NCBI RefSeq assembly: GCF_009720145.1
Contig: NZ_CP046252.1
Coordinates: 1,240,001 to 1,304,000 of the forward strand
Direction: 5' to 3'
DNA from: Sphingobium sp. CAP-1
Lineage (GTDB): Bacteria; Pseudomonadota; Alphaproteobacteria; Sphingomonadales; Sphingomonadaceae
Length of the DNA stretch: 64,000 nt
Positions 9,191 to 18,371 of the stretch are shown one piece after another. Under the pieces are notes generated by a model. The model did no database searches. It was given only the letters and a program-made list of their open reading frames with translations, and was not told where the DNA came from. Both the position numbers and the translations under genes were made by a program. Positions within the stretch are counted from its first letter, which is position 1. Every line of letters starts with the position of its first letter.

Positions 9191-10540
9191 TCAATAGGCC
9201 TTGTGATGGACAAGCACGCCCAGCGTCGCGACGATGATCCGCAGGTCGCGCCAGATCGACCAGTCGCTGACATATTCCAGATCGGACTGGAGCCGGTCGA
9301 TCAGATCCTGATGATGGTCGGTCGCGCCGCGATGGCCGCGCACCTGCGCCAGGCCGGTCATGCCCGGCTTGATGCAATGCCGCTCCCAATAGCGGGCGTC
9401 GACCTCCCAATAGAGGCTGTCGCCCGCCTTGGCGGCGGCGGCATGGGGACGCGGGCCGACAATGCTCATATCACCCTTCAGCACGTTGAAAAGCTGGGGC
9501 AGTTCATCGATGCTGGTCTTGCGCAGGAACGCGCCGACGCGCGTCACCCGATCATCGTCGCGCTTCGTAAGGGTCGCGGCCTTGTGATCGCTCGCCTCGG
9601 CCCGCATCGACCGGAATTTGTAGATGGAGAAGGGACGCGCATCCTTGCCGATACGCGGCTGGCAGAACAGGACCGGGCCGGGGCTGGTCAGCTTCACCGC
9701 CAGTGCGGCGGCGATCAGGATCGGCGACAGCGCGATCGTCGCGATGCTGGCGACGATCAGGTCGAAGAAGCGCTTGATCAGACGATCCCGAAACTGGAGC
9801 GGGCCGCCCGCGACGATGATGGTCGGCTGACCGTCAAATTCATCGACCCGCGCCGGCGCAAAGCGCAGCAGTTCCGGCACGACGATCTCGCCGCGCGCCG
9901 ACAGCGACTTGAGCGCCGCCGACCAGTCGTTCATCCGCTCCAGCGGACAGGCGACGATCACCCGCTCCGCCATGCCCACCGCCGCCGCCAGCCGCGCCGC
10001 CATGTCGGCGTCATGGCGTTCGGGATGAAGATTGGCGGCATCCGCGTCGATCACGTCCATATGCGGCCCGGTGTCCACTTCCACACCATCGAGGATGACG
10101 GCGGTCAGGTGCGGCACGTCACCCAGAACCCGCACCGCCAGCCGCGCTACCGCCAGTCGCACCAGCGAAACCGCGACAGCGCCCAGCGCAAGGCCCGTAA
10201 TGAAGGTCAGACGCGACAGTTGCTCGGCGATCTTGCCCAGATAGACGATCAGCAGCATCAGCAGCGCCGCCTGCGCCAGCGCCAGGAGCGCGCGGAAGAT
10301 GCCGCGCCGCACCCGATCGAGCGTGTTGATGCCATAGGCGCCGCCCTGCACCGCAAGGATCGCATAGAGCGGCGCGACCATGGCGAACATCACCAGCCCA
10401 TGGGGCTTGCCCGGCTCGCCCCACAGGGCGCCCAGCACGAACCAGTTGGCGGCCAGAAAGGCGCAGAACAGCCCCGCCATGTCGCCCGCCAGACACAGCG
10501 CATAAAGCCGCAGCCGCACGATTTCCTTGGAGACTGTCAC
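9191..10540 (-). CDS. Undecaprenyl-phosphate sugar phosphotransferase (exopolysaccharide initiating enzyme)
   Basis: This polytopic protein of about 449 residues has four or five N-terminal membrane segments, a central soluble domain and a C-terminal bacterial sugar transferase domain. The latter carries [20 protein letters not shown], then [20 protein letters not shown], then [19 protein letters not shown] and GPRP. It should transfer a sugar-1-phosphate to undecaprenyl phosphate and so begin repeat-unit assembly. GTG 10540, just after CAGGGCG, is preferred to a TTG 57 bases upstream that has no ribosome-binding site; the choice is not certain. It lies between the amidotransferase and GT2 genes in the operon. 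Confidence 0.85.
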   Translation of the reverse strand: MTVSKEIVRLRLYALCLAGDMAGLFCAFLAANWFVLGALWGEPGKPHGLVMFAMVAPLYAILAVQGGAYGINTLDRVRRGIFRALLALAQAALLMLLIVYLGKIAEQLSRLTFITGLALGAVAVSLVRLAVARLAVRVLGDVPHLTAVILDGVEVDTGPHMDVIDADAANLHPERHDADMAARLAAAVGMAERVIVACPLERMNDWSAALKSLSARGEIVVPELLRFAPARVDEFDGQPTIIVAGGPLQFRDRLIKRFFDLIVASIATIALSPILIAAALAVKLTSPGPVLFCQPRIGKDARPFSIYKFRSMRAEASDHKAATLTKRDDDRVTRVGAFLRKTSIDELPQLFNVLKGDMSIVGPRPHAAAAKAGDSLYWEVDARYWERHCIKPGMTGLAQVRGHRGATDHHQDLIDRLQSDLEYVSDWSIWRDLRIIVATLGVLVHHKAY

Positions 10541-10643
10541 GCAAGCGCCCTGATTATCGTCATGCGTCCCGTTGGCACTGGCGGCCGCGGGTTGCAAGGG
10601 GAGCCTTGTATCAATCAGCCGTTCGCGTCGAGCGAAGGGGGTG

Positions 10644-12539
10644 TTACACGCCGAACAACCGCGTCAGCGCCTTGTCCAGCATCAGCAATTGCCAGAGCAG
10701 CCGACCATGGTCCGACACGCCGGCGCGGTGATCGGCGGCAACCTTCGCCAGCATCCTCGTATCGAACCAGCCGGTTTTCGCCAGCGCCGATCCGCCGGCG
10801 ATCGCGGTCGCCTCCCCCGCCAGCGCGCCGCGGAACCAGGCGCTGATCGGGGTCACGAAGCCCATTTTCTGGCGATAGAGTATGTCCTGCGGCAGGAACG
10901 GCTCCATCGCCTTCTTCATCAGATATTTGCCGCTGTTGCCGCGAATCCGCTGGGCCACGGGCAGGCGCGCTGCAAATTCGACCAGCCGATAGTCGAGCAG
11001 AGGCTCGCGCGCTTCCAGGCTGACGGCCATGCTCATGCGATCGGTCTTGGTGAGGATGTCGCCGGGCAGCCAGATGCGAATGTCGGCATATTGCGCCCGG
11101 TCGAGCGGATCGCGCGCCGGTGCTTCCGCCATCGACTTGATATAGCGATCCTCGGCGCGATAAGCGCCCAGCCGGCCCTTCATCTCCTGACTGAACAGCC
11201 GCTGGCGCAGCGCATGGGGCGTCACTCCGACCGACGCGGCATAGGCTTCGCCACCCTCCCCCGCCAGTTCGAGGAAGGTCGATTTGGCCCGCAGCGCGCG
11301 CGGCGCCCAGTCGGCCTTGGGATAATAGCGGCCCAGCGCGCCGAACACAGGCTGGCGCACGGATGCGGGGATCAGCGACCGGAATCGCTCGCCCTGCATC
11401 TGGAAGCGATGGCGGCGATAGCCGGCGAACGCCTCGTCCGCGCCATCGCCCGACAGCGCCACCGTCACCTGCTCACGCGCCAGTTCGCAGACGCGATAGG
11501 TGGGCAGCGCGGACGCATCCGCGAAAGGCTCGTCGAAATGGAAGGCCAAAGTGTCGATCAGGCCGAAATCGTCGGGCGACACGATCCGGCTGCGATGATC
11601 GGTGGCGAAGCGGCGGGCGACACGATCGGCATAAGCGGTCTCGTCCAGGCTCGCCACGTCGAAGCCGATGGTGCAGGTCTTGACCGCGCGGGTCGATGCT
11701 TCGGCCATCAGCGCGACGACGCTGCTGCTGTCCACCCCGCCCGACAGGAAAGCGCCCAGCGGCACGTCGGATACCATCCGGGAACGGACCGCCTGCCGCA
11801 TCAGCGCGACCAGTTCCTCCTCCAGCGCTTCGGGCTTCGCCTTGCTGCGATCGGCGAAGCTCACGTCCCAATAGCGGTGCGGCTGGACCAAGGGGCGGCC
11901 GCGCACCAGCCGCAGCGTCTCACCCGCGCCCAGCTTGCGCACGCCCGCGACGAGGCAGGCGTCGTCGGGGACATAGCCATAGGCCATATAATCCTCGACC
12001 GCGCTCAGGTCCGGCGCGCGGCGCAGCAGCGGATGGGCGAGCAGGCTCTTCAACTCCGATCCGAAGATCAGGCTGCCATCGGACAGCAGCGCATAATGCA
12101 ACGGCTTCACCCCCAGCCGGTCGCGCGCCAGCCAGAGCGACTGCGCCCGCGCATCGAACAGGGCGAAGGCGAACATGCCATTGAAGCGCTGCACGCATTC
12201 CTCGCCCCACTGGCGGTAGCCGTGCAGAATGACTTCGGTATCGCTGTTCGTGCGGAACACATGGCCCTTGGCCTCCAGTTCCGCGCGCACTTCGGCAAAA
12301 TTATAGATTTCGCCGTTGAACACGACGACCAGACTTTCATCCTCGGTCAGCATCGGCTGCGCGCCGCCGCCCAGATCGATGATGGAAAGGCGCAGATGAC
12401 CGAGGCCCACGCCCGGCGCGGTCCAGATGCCGCTGCCGTCCGGGCCGCGATGCGGCATCACGTCCAGCATGGCGCGCACCCGCGCGGGATCAACCGGCTT
12501 GGCCGTTTCGAGATGGAAGATGCCCGCTATGCCGCACAT
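10644..12539 (-). CDS. XrtA-associated asparagine synthase-like amidotransferase
   Basis: The 631-residue protein is an AsnB-type glutamine-dependent amidotransferase. Cys2 of MCGIAGIF is the Ntn glutaminase nucleophile; HRGPDGSGIW and FNGEIYNF follow in the same domain. The synthetase domain has the PPi-loop SGGVDSSSVVALM near residue 265 and the motif LSGDGADEAFAGY near 365. Family knowledge links this variant (amidotransferase 1 of exosortase A systems) to polysaccharide loci, where it probably amidates a sugar uronate or peptide rather than making free asparagine. It starts twelve bases after the exosortase stop. Confidence 0.88.
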   Translation of the reverse strand: MCGIAGIFHLETAKPVDPARVRAMLDVMPHRGPDGSGIWTAPGVGLGHLRLSIIDLGGGAQPMLTEDESLVVVFNGEIYNFAEVRAELEAKGHVFRTNSDTEVILHGYRQWGEECVQRFNGMFAFALFDARAQSLWLARDRLGVKPLHYALLSDGSLIFGSELKSLLAHPLLRRAPDLSAVEDYMAYGYVPDDACLVAGVRKLGAGETLRLVRGRPLVQPHRYWDVSFADRSKAKPEALEEELVALMRQAVRSRMVSDVPLGAFLSGGVDSSSVVALMAEASTRAVKTCTIGFDVASLDETAYADRVARRFATDHRSRIVSPDDFGLIDTLAFHFDEPFADASALPTYRVCELAREQVTVALSGDGADEAFAGYRRHRFQMQGERFRSLIPASVRQPVFGALGRYYPKADWAPRALRAKSTFLELAGEGGEAYAASVGVTPHALRQRLFSQEMKGRLGAYRAEDRYIKSMAEAPARDPLDRAQYADIRIWLPGDILTKTDRMSMAVSLEAREPLLDYRLVEFAARLPVAQRIRGNSGKYLMKKAMEPFLPQDILYRQKMGFVTPISAWFRGALAGEATAIAGGSALAKTGWFDTRMLAKVAADHRAGVSDHGRLLWQLLMLDKALTRLFGV

Positions 12540-12550
12540 GCGAATAGTCT

Positions 12551-14083
12551 CTAGCGGGAACCGACGGCGCGGTCAGCCAAAACCCGCACATCACCCATAT
12601 TGGCAAGGAAAGCGGCGATGGCGGCATCGGCCGGACGCCCCTCCTCCTCTTCCGCCGACACAAGGATCGCGACAGCGCGCTGGTCCCGACCCAGCAGCCG
12701 CGCCGCCATCGTCTCGATCTTCACGCGCGGCTTGCTGCCGGTCGGCGCGCCATTGCCGACGCGGTAGACGCTCACCACATGGCGCACCACCGGACCGGGC
12801 GCGGTGATCTGCTCGCCGCGCGCATCGTCCGGCGCGGGCGCGGGTGAGGACCAGACCCATGGACTGTCGGGATCGGCCGCGCCCTGCGCGAAGCCGACCA
12901 GTTCGCGCCCTTCATCCTGCCGGGCATAGGTGGCGATAGTCAGGTCCACCACCTGCCCCCGCCCGTTGCGATAGCGGCCGGTAGCAAAATGATCCGCCCC
13001 GTCGAAGCGCGCCTTCCACGGATAGGCCGGCCGGTCTGCGGCGCGGCTCCAGCCCGGCACTTCGGGCAGGATCAGCACTGGCGGTAAAGGATCGGCGGTC
13101 GCGGCGGTGACGCTCAGCCACAGCGGCGCGGCTACGATCAGCGCCAGCGCCGCGCCGGCGACGCCCCCGGCATGGGACGGCCGCACCGCCCCCTGCAAGG
13201 CGCGCGGATCGAACCAGCTATCGCCGGGCTTGCGATCGAAAAAGGGCCATGCGGCGGCCATCACCACGACCATGATGATCGCGAAAAAGACCCAACCGTA
13301 GACGACATGGTCGAAGCCGACCGCCGCGTCCACCGTGGTCAGATGCGCGACCAATATGGTGGCATAGGCGCGCACGCCATTGGCCAGCACCGACAGGGTC
13401 AGCGCGCCGCCCATGAACAGGATGCGCCGTTGCCAGCCGCGAAAACAGACATTGCAGACCAGCGCGCCATAGGCGGTCATGGCGATCAGGAATTTCGCGC
13501 CGGAACAAGCTTCGGCCACCTCAAAATAGCCGGTCGGCGTGGTGATGAAGATCCCCTCCATATGCGCCGGCACGCCCGACAGGTCGAGCAGCAGCAGCGC
13601 GATCCGCGCCGTCAGCAATTGCAGCGGCGGCACGATCTCCTCACCGAAAGGCACCATGAAGAAGGCGTAGAACAATGGAAACAGCAAGGCGCGCGCCACC
13701 GCCGGTCCCAGCAGGGCGATGGTCGCCCCCTGTAGCATCACGACCAGCGCGCCATGGCGCACCATCGCCACGCCCGCCGCCGCGCCCAGCAGCCAGGCGA
13801 TCGCGCCCGCCGCCAGCCACAACAGCCCCGGCGCCCAGGCGACCGGCTGCAATTGGCGCAGGCCGGGCAGCCGTTGCTGCACCAGCCAGCCGATCAGCAG
13901 CGGAATGAACAGGCAATGGCCAAAGGTGGAAGCGGTCCACCAGATCGACACCATGGACCGCAGATCGGCGAAGAAGAGCGCCAGGATCGCAAAGGCAACG
14001 AAGCCGAGCGCGATCAGATGACCGCGCCAGCCGCCAAGGCCGGTCAGCGCTGCTGGCACAACGGGGATCGCGCGGTCGTTCAT
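12551..14083 (-). CDS. xrtA: Exosortase A with C-terminal EpsI domain
   Basis: The 510-residue inner-membrane protein joins an exosortase (about residues 1-300, eight or so membrane helices) to a periplasmic EpsI domain (about 315-510). The transpeptidase residues are visible: Cys in VAEACSGAKFLIAM, Arg in LANGVRAYATI and His in GFDHVVYGWVFF. Exosortases cut PEP-CTERM tails and sort the proteins to the envelope. No PEP-CTERM protein (a VPEP-like motif, membrane helix and Arg cluster at the C terminus) is encoded in this window, so substrates must lie elsewhere. Its start overlaps the stop of the glycosyltransferase gene by four bases. Confidence 0.92.
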   Translation of the reverse strand: MNDRAIPVVPAALTGLGGWRGHLIALGFVAFAILALFFADLRSMVSIWWTASTFGHCLFIPLLIGWLVQQRLPGLRQLQPVAWAPGLLWLAAGAIAWLLGAAAGVAMVRHGALVVMLQGATIALLGPAVARALLFPLFYAFFMVPFGEEIVPPLQLLTARIALLLLDLSGVPAHMEGIFITTPTGYFEVAEACSGAKFLIAMTAYGALVCNVCFRGWQRRILFMGGALTLSVLANGVRAYATILVAHLTTVDAAVGFDHVVYGWVFFAIIMVVVMAAAWPFFDRKPGDSWFDPRALQGAVRPSHAGGVAGAALALIVAAPLWLSVTAATADPLPPVLILPEVPGWSRAADRPAYPWKARFDGADHFATGRYRNGRGQVVDLTIATYARQDEGRELVGFAQGAADPDSPWVWSSPAPAPDDARGEQITAPGPVVRHVVSVYRVGNGAPTGSKPRVKIETMAARLLGRDQRAVAILVSAEEEEGRPADAAIAAFLANMGDVRVLADRAVGSR

Positions 14084-15306
14084 GCCGCCCGCGCACCAGC
14101 GCGATCGGCGGGAAATAGCAGGTCAGGCAACGCCGCCAGCGTCGCCGACCAGCGATAGCGCTCCTCCATCCGCGCCCGCGCCGCCCGGCCCAGTCGCTCC
14201 GCGCGTGCCGGATCGGCCAGCAGCGCGATGATCTTAGCCGCCTCTTCGGCCGGATTGGCGGCGACAACGAAATGACAGTCGTCGCTCGCATCGATCCCTT
14301 CGGCCGCCTGTGGCGAGGCGACCACCGGCCGCGCCATCGCCATCGCCTCCAGCACCTTGTTCTGAATGCCGCGCGCGATCCGCAGCGGCGCGACCACCAC
14401 ATCCGCCGCCGCCAGCCAGCCGCGCACGTCCGGCACGCCGCCAGTCACGATCACGCCGGGCAGGTCGGCCAGCGCCGTCACCTGCTTCGCCGGATGGCGG
14501 CCGACGATGGCGAAGCGCGCATCGGGATGGACGGTGCGGATCACCGGCAGGGTCTGGCGCGCGAAACTCTCCACCGCCTCGACATTGGGGCGATAATCCA
14601 TCTGCCCGGTGAAAACGAGCAGCGGCCCGTCGCCCCGCTCGACCGCCGGGAAATCCGCCGCCGGATCGAAATAATCGAGCGCGACGCCATTTTCGATTCC
14701 GACGATCCGCTCCGGCCCCAGCCCGCAGGCAGCGCGGAACAATGCCGCCTCCGCCTCGCTGACGAAGGAGCAGATGTCCGCCCGCTGCGCGGTGCGCCGC
14801 TCGAAATCGAGCAGCACCCGCCCCTCGCGCCGGTTGATCCAGCCCATCGGCCCACGGCCTTCCACGCCATAGGCCGCATATTTGGCCGAATCGAAATCGA
14901 CGAAATCCATCAGGAAGCGCACATCTGGCGGCAGCGCCGGCACGAAATGCGCCATCTGCGCCGAATAGGCGACCACCGCGCGGATCGGCCTGTCCGCCAG
15001 CGTCCGCGCCACCCAGCGATGCAGGTCGGGATGGTCGAACAACGACACCAGCAGCGATTGCCGCTTCGCCAGCCCGGTCAGGCCAGCGACCAGCTTCGAC
15101 CGGTCGCGCCGCAGCACGCACTGGCTGGCGGTCAGTTCCGCCATTGCGTCGGCAAAGCCCATGTCGCGATCGTCATCGGCGAAGCAGCCGACATGCACCG
15201 GCCCGATCTGCGCCAGGCGGTGCAGCAGATGACAGGAGCGGATCTTGTCGCCCCGATCCGGCGGAAAAGGAATGCGGTGGCAGAGGAAGAGGATGTCGCC
15301 GCTCAT
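14080..15306 (-). CDS. XrtA-associated glycosyltransferase, GT4-like (PEP-CTERM/EpsH1 sugar transferase family)
   Basis: This 408-residue protein begins ILFLCHRIPFPPDRGDKIRS, the N-terminal signature of the exosortase-associated sugar transferase family. It ends in a GT4-type donor domain with FTGQMDYRPNVEAVESF, then VVAPLRIARGIQNKVLEAMA and a conserved glutamate. ATG 15306 is chosen because it overlaps the stop of the FemAB gene upstream by four bases and because the conserved region begins there. It should act in the cytoplasm on the lipid-linked exopolysaccharide unit. Confidence 0.88.
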   Translation of the reverse strand: MSGDILFLCHRIPFPPDRGDKIRSCHLLHRLAQIGPVHVGCFADDDRDMGFADAMAELTASQCVLRRDRSKLVAGLTGLAKRQSLLVSLFDHPDLHRWVARTLADRPIRAVVAYSAQMAHFVPALPPDVRFLMDFVDFDSAKYAAYGVEGRGPMGWINRREGRVLLDFERRTAQRADICSFVSEAEAALFRAACGLGPERIVGIENGVALDYFDPAADFPAVERGDGPLLVFTGQMDYRPNVEAVESFARQTLPVIRTVHPDARFAIVGRHPAKQVTALADLPGVIVTGGVPDVRGWLAAADVVVAPLRIARGIQNKVLEAMAMARPVVASPQAAEGIDASDDCHFVVAANPAEEAAKIIALLADPARAERLGRAARARMEERYRWSATLAALPDLLFPADRAGARAA

Positions 15307-16379
15307 CCAAGACCCCGCGCGATGTGCGGACCGACAAGGTTCGCCAGCGGCAAGGGCAGCTTCTTCCACAATTCAACCTTGCGCCGATATTGCGGCGAGA
15401 GCGGATTGATGTCGCGCGTCTCCTTCCCCGGCGCGGTGCGCAGATGATAACCCAGCGGTTCGCCCTCGAACCCCCAGGTCTTTTTCCACGCTGCGGGACC
15501 GGTGCCGACCTTCGACCGGCCGAAGTCGAAGATGGTGCAGCCCCGTTCCCGCGCCGCGCCCATCAGGCGGAAGTAGAGATATTCGTTGGACCGCATCGCC
15601 CGCGCTCCGTCACCCGCTCCATGCCAGTAGGGCATACAGGCGCCGCGATGATAAAGGCTGATCACCGCCGACAACGGCTTGCCGTCCTTCGACACCAGCG
15701 CGATGTCCGCGTCCGCACCGAACCGATCCAGCACCGCATCGAACAGCGCGCGCGGAAAGACCGGCGTGCCCAGATTATGGACGCTATGGGCGTAGAGGCG
15801 GTAATGAATGTCGCGCAACCGCTTGTCGCGGCCCATCTCGAAACTCAGGCCATTGCCCATCCCCTTGCGGATTTCAGCGCGATGCCGCTTGGGCACGGCT
15901 TTCAATTCCGCCTCGTCATCCGCCGCCAGCGGCCGGGCGAAGCCCAGATAGGCGTCGGCCTTTTCCTGCCATTGCGCGCCGCCCGGCGCTTCGCCGCCGC
16001 GCAATTCCAGCGTGGCACAGCCCAGTTGTTCCGCCAGCGTCCAGGCCGCGTCAGCCAGCGCCGCGCCGGCCTTGCGGTGAGTGGTCAACAAACCGCCATC
16101 GACCGCGAAACCGCTGCCGACCAGCGCCCGGCCGAACAGGGCGGACCGGATATAGGTGAGCGGCAAAACGCCGAAAATCTCGCCCCCGGCCGATCGCGCG
16201 ACCAGCAGCTTTGCCTTCTGTCCGGTGCCAGCCTCCACCCCCATGATCCAGCCGGGCCGCTGGAATGGCGTCGAATCGGGATGAGCGCAGACCCAGCCGT
16301 CCAGTTCGGCCACGACCGCCGGATCGCAAAGGCGCGCCTCTTCGACGACAAGGACCAGACCTGGCATTGCGCTCATCAC
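15303..16379 (-). CDS. FemAB-like protein of the XrtA locus (copy 1)
   Basis: The 358-residue protein is a FemAB/GNAT-fold enzyme of the exosortase-A-associated kind. Its two GNAT-like halves are recognised by RPGWIMGVEAGTGQKAKLLV near the N terminus, VPKRHRAEIRKGMGNGLSFE in the middle and MPYWHGAGDGARAMRSNEYL, then FDFGRSKVGTGPAAWKKTWG, towards the C terminus. FemAB relatives add amino acids from aminoacyl-tRNA to peptidoglycan or sugars; here the acceptor may be the exopolysaccharide, as an inference. The start is GTG 16379, eight bases after AGGA, with ATG 16376 directly behind it. It is paralogous to the next gene upstream. Confidence 0.85.
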   Translation of the reverse strand: MMSAMPGLVLVVEEARLCDPAVVAELDGWVCAHPDSTPFQRPGWIMGVEAGTGQKAKLLVARSAGGEIFGVLPLTYIRSALFGRALVGSGFAVDGGLLTTHRKAGAALADAAWTLAEQLGCATLELRGGEAPGGAQWQEKADAYLGFARPLAADDEAELKAVPKRHRAEIRKGMGNGLSFEMGRDKRLRDIHYRLYAHSVHNLGTPVFPRALFDAVLDRFGADADIALVSKDGKPLSAVISLYHRGACMPYWHGAGDGARAMRSNEYLYFRLMGAARERGCTIFDFGRSKVGTGPAAWKKTWGFEGEPLGYHLRTAPGKETRDINPLSPQYRRKVELWKKLPLPLANLVGPHIARGLG

Positions 16380-16442
16380 TTGGACTTTCCTACCATAGCG
16401 CCGGGCAGCCTAGCCGCTCCGGCTGAAGATTTTATGTGCGTT

Positions 16443-17513
16443 TCAACCAAGACCGCGCGAAATCATCGGTCCCAGCAGATTGGCGATCGGCAGCGGCAAT
16501 TTCTTCCACAACTCGATCCGCCGCTGATATTTGGCATTGGTCGGGCTGATGTCGCGCTGCGCGCCGTCCGCCGACCAGCCATGATAGACGAGCGGGCGCG
16601 GCTCGAAGCCGAAGCTTTTCTTCCACGCCGCCTGCCCGCTGCCGGCCTTGGACCGGCCGAAATCGAACAGGGTCATGCCCCGCGCCCGGCCATGGCCCAT
16701 CAGCCGGAAATAGAGGAGTTCGTTGGAACGCAGCCGCCGCGCATCGCTTACGCCCCCGCCCCAATAGGGCATCGCCCGGCCATCATGATAAAGCGTCAGC
16801 ACCGCCGATACCGGACGCCCCCCGTCCCGCACCACCATGATGTCCGCATCCTCGCCAAAATGGTGCAACACCGACCGGAACAGTTGCGCCGGAAAGACTG
16901 GCGTGCCCAGATTGCGCACGCTCCGGGCATAGACGTGATAGTGGGCGCGGATCATCTTTGCGCTCCGTCCCGTCTCCACGCTCAGCGCCGGATTGGCCAG
17001 CGCCTTGCGCAACTCCGCGCGATGCTTGCGCGGGATCGCCAGCAATTCCGCCTCGTCGCACTCGGCAATCGGCCGGACGAAGCCGACATGCTCGCCCTCG
17101 CGCCGGTCCCAGCCTGCGCCGGGCGTCAGGCCGCCGCGCAATTCGATCGGCACGCCCCCCCGGTCGCGCGCCAGTTGCTCGGCAGCGGTGGCCAGCGCCG
17201 TTCCGGCGCGCATGTCGTCCACCAGCAGGCCGCCATCGACGGCGAAGGCGGTCGATACCAGCGCATGACCGAACAGCCGGCTCCTGACATGATGCAGCGG
17301 CAACAGCCCGTTGATCCGTCCCGACGGCGCGACCGCCGCCAGCAGCAGCGCGCGATGCCCGGTCGCCTGCTCGATCGCGCGCAGCCAGGCGGTGCGATGG
17401 AAAGGCGTGCCGTCAGCGTGCGCCATGACGAAAGCGTCGGCCGCCTGCGCCTGCGCCGCATCCTTAAGGTCCAGCAGGATGACCGCCAGATCGGCGCCGT
17501 TGCCGGCGATCAT
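16443..17513 (-). CDS. FemAB-like protein of the XrtA locus (copy 2)
   Basis: The 356-residue protein is a tandem paralogue of the gene at 15303-16379. It shares IPRKHRAELRKALANPALSV, MPYWGGGVSDARRLRSNELL, FDFGRSKAGSGQAAWKKSFG and a nearly identical tail, ELWKKLPLPIANLLGPMISR. The two genes are separated by 63 bases. Its ATG overlaps the stop of the deacetylase gene by four bases, so it is coupled to it. The sequences have diverged well outside these motifs, which argues for an old duplication and perhaps for different donors or acceptors. Confidence 0.85.
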   Translation of the reverse strand: MIAGNGADLAVILLDLKDAAQAQAADAFVMAHADGTPFHRTAWLRAIEQATGHRALLLAAVAPSGRINGLLPLHHVRSRLFGHALVSTAFAVDGGLLVDDMRAGTALATAAEQLARDRGGVPIELRGGLTPGAGWDRREGEHVGFVRPIAECDEAELLAIPRKHRAELRKALANPALSVETGRSAKMIRAHYHVYARSVRNLGTPVFPAQLFRSVLHHFGEDADIMVVRDGGRPVSAVLTLYHDGRAMPYWGGGVSDARRLRSNELLYFRLMGHGRARGMTLFDFGRSKAGSGQAAWKKSFGFEPRPLVYHGWSADGAQRDISPTNAKYQRRIELWKKLPLPIANLLGPMISRGLG

Positions 17514-18358
17514 GACGCGCGCGCCGCCTCCGCATCCGCCAGCGCATCGATGCGCGTCCAGGCGAAATCGCGGGTCAGGCGGCGCAGCTTGGCCGCCATC
17601 ACCGACAGGTTGCTGTAATGGCGCAGCCGCGATCGCAGCGGGGCTTGCGGAACGCGTGGCTGGTCGGGATCGATTTCCCAGGGATGGAAATAGATGATGG
17701 CGGGCCGGCCCGCCTGCTCATTCACCTGCCGGATCGCCCAGCGCGAAAAGCCATAGGGCAGCAGCCGGAAAAAGCCCCCGCCCCCGGCCGCCAGCGTGCG
17801 ATTACCCCATTTGGCGGTCGTCACCGGCAGTTCGACCAGCGGCGAATCCTTGACCGGCTTCCACGCAAAGCGCGGGGAATCGGGCCAGCCATAATGATCG
17901 TGCCGGATCGGCGCGACGCTGGAGGAATAGCGATAGCCTTCCTCCGCCAGCACCTGATGCGCCCAGGGCGTGCGCGGATCGATCGAGAAGCTGGGCGCGC
18001 GATAGCCGCTCACCGCCTGCCCGCTCGCATCCTCCAATATCGCGCGCGCCTTGCGCAAATCGGCGCGAAACTCTTCCGCCGTGAAGGTAAAGACGCGGGC
18101 ATGGTCATAGCCATGACTCGCCACTTCATGCCCGGCATCGGCGATGCGGCGCATCAGCGCGGGATAGCGTTCGGCGACCCAGCCCAAGGTGAAGAAGGTC
18201 GCCTTCACCCCGGCGGCGGCGAACAGGTCCAGCACGGCATCGCTATTGCCCTCGACCCGGTGGGGCAGTCCGTCCCAATCGGCGCGCGCGATCGTGCGCT
18301 CGAACGCGCCGACCTGGAACCAGTCCTCGACATCGACCGACAGGGCGTTCTGCATCAT
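17510..18358 (-). CDS. XrtA-associated polysaccharide deacetylase
   Basis: The 282-residue protein is a carbohydrate esterase 4 (NodB-like) deacetylase of the exosortase-A type. The general base and metal aspartates are in LSVDVEDWFQVGAF, the metal histidines in ASHGYDHARVF near residue 95, and the substrate motif in VSGYRAPSFSIDP. A family-specific C-terminal part contains IIYFHPWEIDPDQPRVP. It probably removes N-acetyl groups from the exopolysaccharide. ATG 18358, preceded by GGGAA, is preferred to an ATG at 18391 lying inside the upstream ATPase gene. No signal peptide is visible. Confidence 0.88.
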   Translation of the reverse strand: MMQNALSVDVEDWFQVGAFERTIARADWDGLPHRVEGNSDAVLDLFAAAGVKATFFTLGWVAERYPALMRRIADAGHEVASHGYDHARVFTFTAEEFRADLRKARAILEDASGQAVSGYRAPSFSIDPRTPWAHQVLAEEGYRYSSSVAPIRHDHYGWPDSPRFAWKPVKDSPLVELPVTTAKWGNRTLAAGGGGFFRLLPYGFSRWAIRQVNEQAGRPAIIYFHPWEIDPDQPRVPQAPLRSRLRHYSNLSVMAAKLRRLTRDFAWTRIDALADAEAARAS

Positions 18359-18371
18359 GATGTTCCCGGCG

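Noticed and set aside
10572..12554. Plus-strand open frame of 660 codons over the amidotransferase gene
   Set aside because: The opposite strand encodes a complete asparagine-synthase-like enzyme. The plus frame has no family motif.
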